Shown here one piece after another: positions 63,443-64,000 of a stretch of 64,000 nt of DNA (position 1 is its first letter; each line of letters opens with the position of its first letter). Under the pieces are notes generated by a model, which saw nothing but the letters and a program-made list of their open reading frames with translations, was not told where the DNA came from and made no database searches. Source of the DNA: Mucilaginibacter sp. Lineage in GTDB: Bacteria > Bacteroidota > Bacteroidia > Sphingobacteriales > Sphingobacteriaceae. The stretch lies in the NCBI RefSeq assembly GCF_028288205.1, contig NZ_JAQBOD010000006.1, positions 16,928-80,927 on the forward strand, read 5' to 3'. The translations under genes were made by a program, and so were the position numbers.

Positions 63443-64000
63443 TTAAATATTAGCAGACCTCATAATACCCACTTCTAAACCCCTAAGTTCTGCCAAGCCG
63501 CGTAAACGCCCAATTGCCGAGTAACCGGGGTTTGTTTTCTTGTTAAGGTCATCCAGCATTTGATGACCATGATCCGGCCGCATCGGAATGTTTATTTCCC
63601 TTTGTTGCATTGCTTTAAAAATTTCACTGATAACAGCATACATATCTACATCACCTTCCAGGTGATTGTCCTCATAAAAATCACCAAATTCATTTCTTTT
63701 GGTGCTTCTTAAATGTATAAAATTTATGCGGTCAGCAAACTGGCTCACCATTTTGGGCAAATCATTGTCTGGTCTTACACCAAAAGATCCGGTGCAAAAA
63801 CATAAGCCGTTGTTTAGGGATGGAATTACTGTAAACAAACGTTCCAGGTCAGCAGCTGTACTTACAACCCTGGGCAAGCCTAATATGCTGTAAGGTTGAT
63901 CATCCGGGTGAATAACCAGTTTAACCCCACACTCGTCGGCCACCTGTATTACTTCTTGTATAAAATCTATTAAATGCCATCTTAACATTGCTTCATCTAT
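63443..64000 (-). CDS. uxuA: Mannonate dehydratase UxuA, C-terminal part (cut by window end)
   Basis: The frame is open to the window edge, so about 186 residues of the C-terminal half are seen. They contain [48 protein letters not shown], the metal-ligand-containing [13 protein letters not shown] and [10 protein letters not shown], all typical of UxuA, which dehydrates D-mannonate to 2-keto-3-deoxygluconate in glucuronate catabolism. The Met at 63988 is internal. Together with the LacI gene behind it, it marks the start of a hexuronate locus that continues beyond the window. Confidence 0.92.
   Translation of the reverse strand: MDEAMLRWHLIDFIQEVIQVADECGVKLVIHPDDQPYSILGLPRVVSTAADLERLFTVIPSLNNGLCFCTGSFGVRPDNDLPKMVSQFADRINFIHLRSTKRNEFGDFYEDNHLEGDVDMYAVISEIFKAMQQREINIPMRPDHGHQMLDDLNKKTNPGYSAIGRLRGLAELRGLEVGIMRSANI

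Overview
The window looks like chromosome of a Bacteroidota member, most likely a Sphingobacteriaceae relative (Mucilaginibacter/Pedobacter type). The grounds are three polysaccharide-utilisation style gene sets, two SusC/SusD pairs, a FecI/FecR-type regulator pair, a SusR-like hybrid regulator, AT-rich intergenic DNA and few Shine-Dalgarno sequences. This placement is by family content; no marker gene such as rRNA is present. Almost everything is on the minus strand. I saw no tRNA, rRNA, CRISPR array, insertion sequence or prophage.

Layout. 1-575: 3' end of a plus-strand gene, then a palindrome-rich gap. 676-15760 (minus): ECF sigma factor, FecR-like anti-sigma factor, two GH92 mannosidases, GH2, an alpha/beta hydrolase, a fused SGNH-alpha/beta esterase and a GH95 fucosidase; no SusC/SusD. 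15761-16779: regulatory repeats, a 32-residue membrane protein with its own terminator, and a gene-less stretch with an orphan terminator. 16780-23968: YitT-family protein, FucP-like transporter, a G-rich repeat, a small conserved protein, a cupin plus DUF1080 pair, a DHA2 drug-efflux transporter, and a DsrE plus TsdA-like cytochrome pair. 24084-34144: a nearly complete fatty-acid beta-oxidation operon (acyl-CoA dehydrogenase, thioesterase, FadN-type fusion, thiolase, acyl-CoA synthetase, dienoyl-CoA-reductase-like SDR) behind an AraC regulator; between the synthetase and the SDR lies a 37-codon stump of a second enoyl-CoA hydratase. 34186-37032: a patatin-like protein with a very large membrane domain. 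37374-51741: a starch locus (SusR-like regulator, SusC, SusD, SusE-like, GH31, two GH13). 51950-53503: AraC remnant, SRPBCC protein, CBM9-like protein. 53756-61650: NagP-like transporter, GH20, SusC, SusD. 62320-64000: LacI regulator and the C-terminal part of mannonate dehydratase UxuA.

How the parts fit. The starch locus would bind and import maltooligosaccharides (SusC/D/E), cutting them with GH13 and GH31 enzymes. The GH92/GH2/GH95 set, the GH20 locus and the FucP- and NagP-like transporters together suit mannose-, fucose- and GlcNAc-containing glycans, although an acetylated plant polymer is an alternative for the esterase-bearing cluster. The fad operon feeds acetyl-CoA. The points I rate highest are the crotonase stump kept inside the fad operon, a covarying pair of 33-bp palindromes, a terminator embedded in the GH2 signal-peptide codons, the unannotated 32-residue protein with its terminator, and the sulfur-type DsrE/TsdA-like pair.
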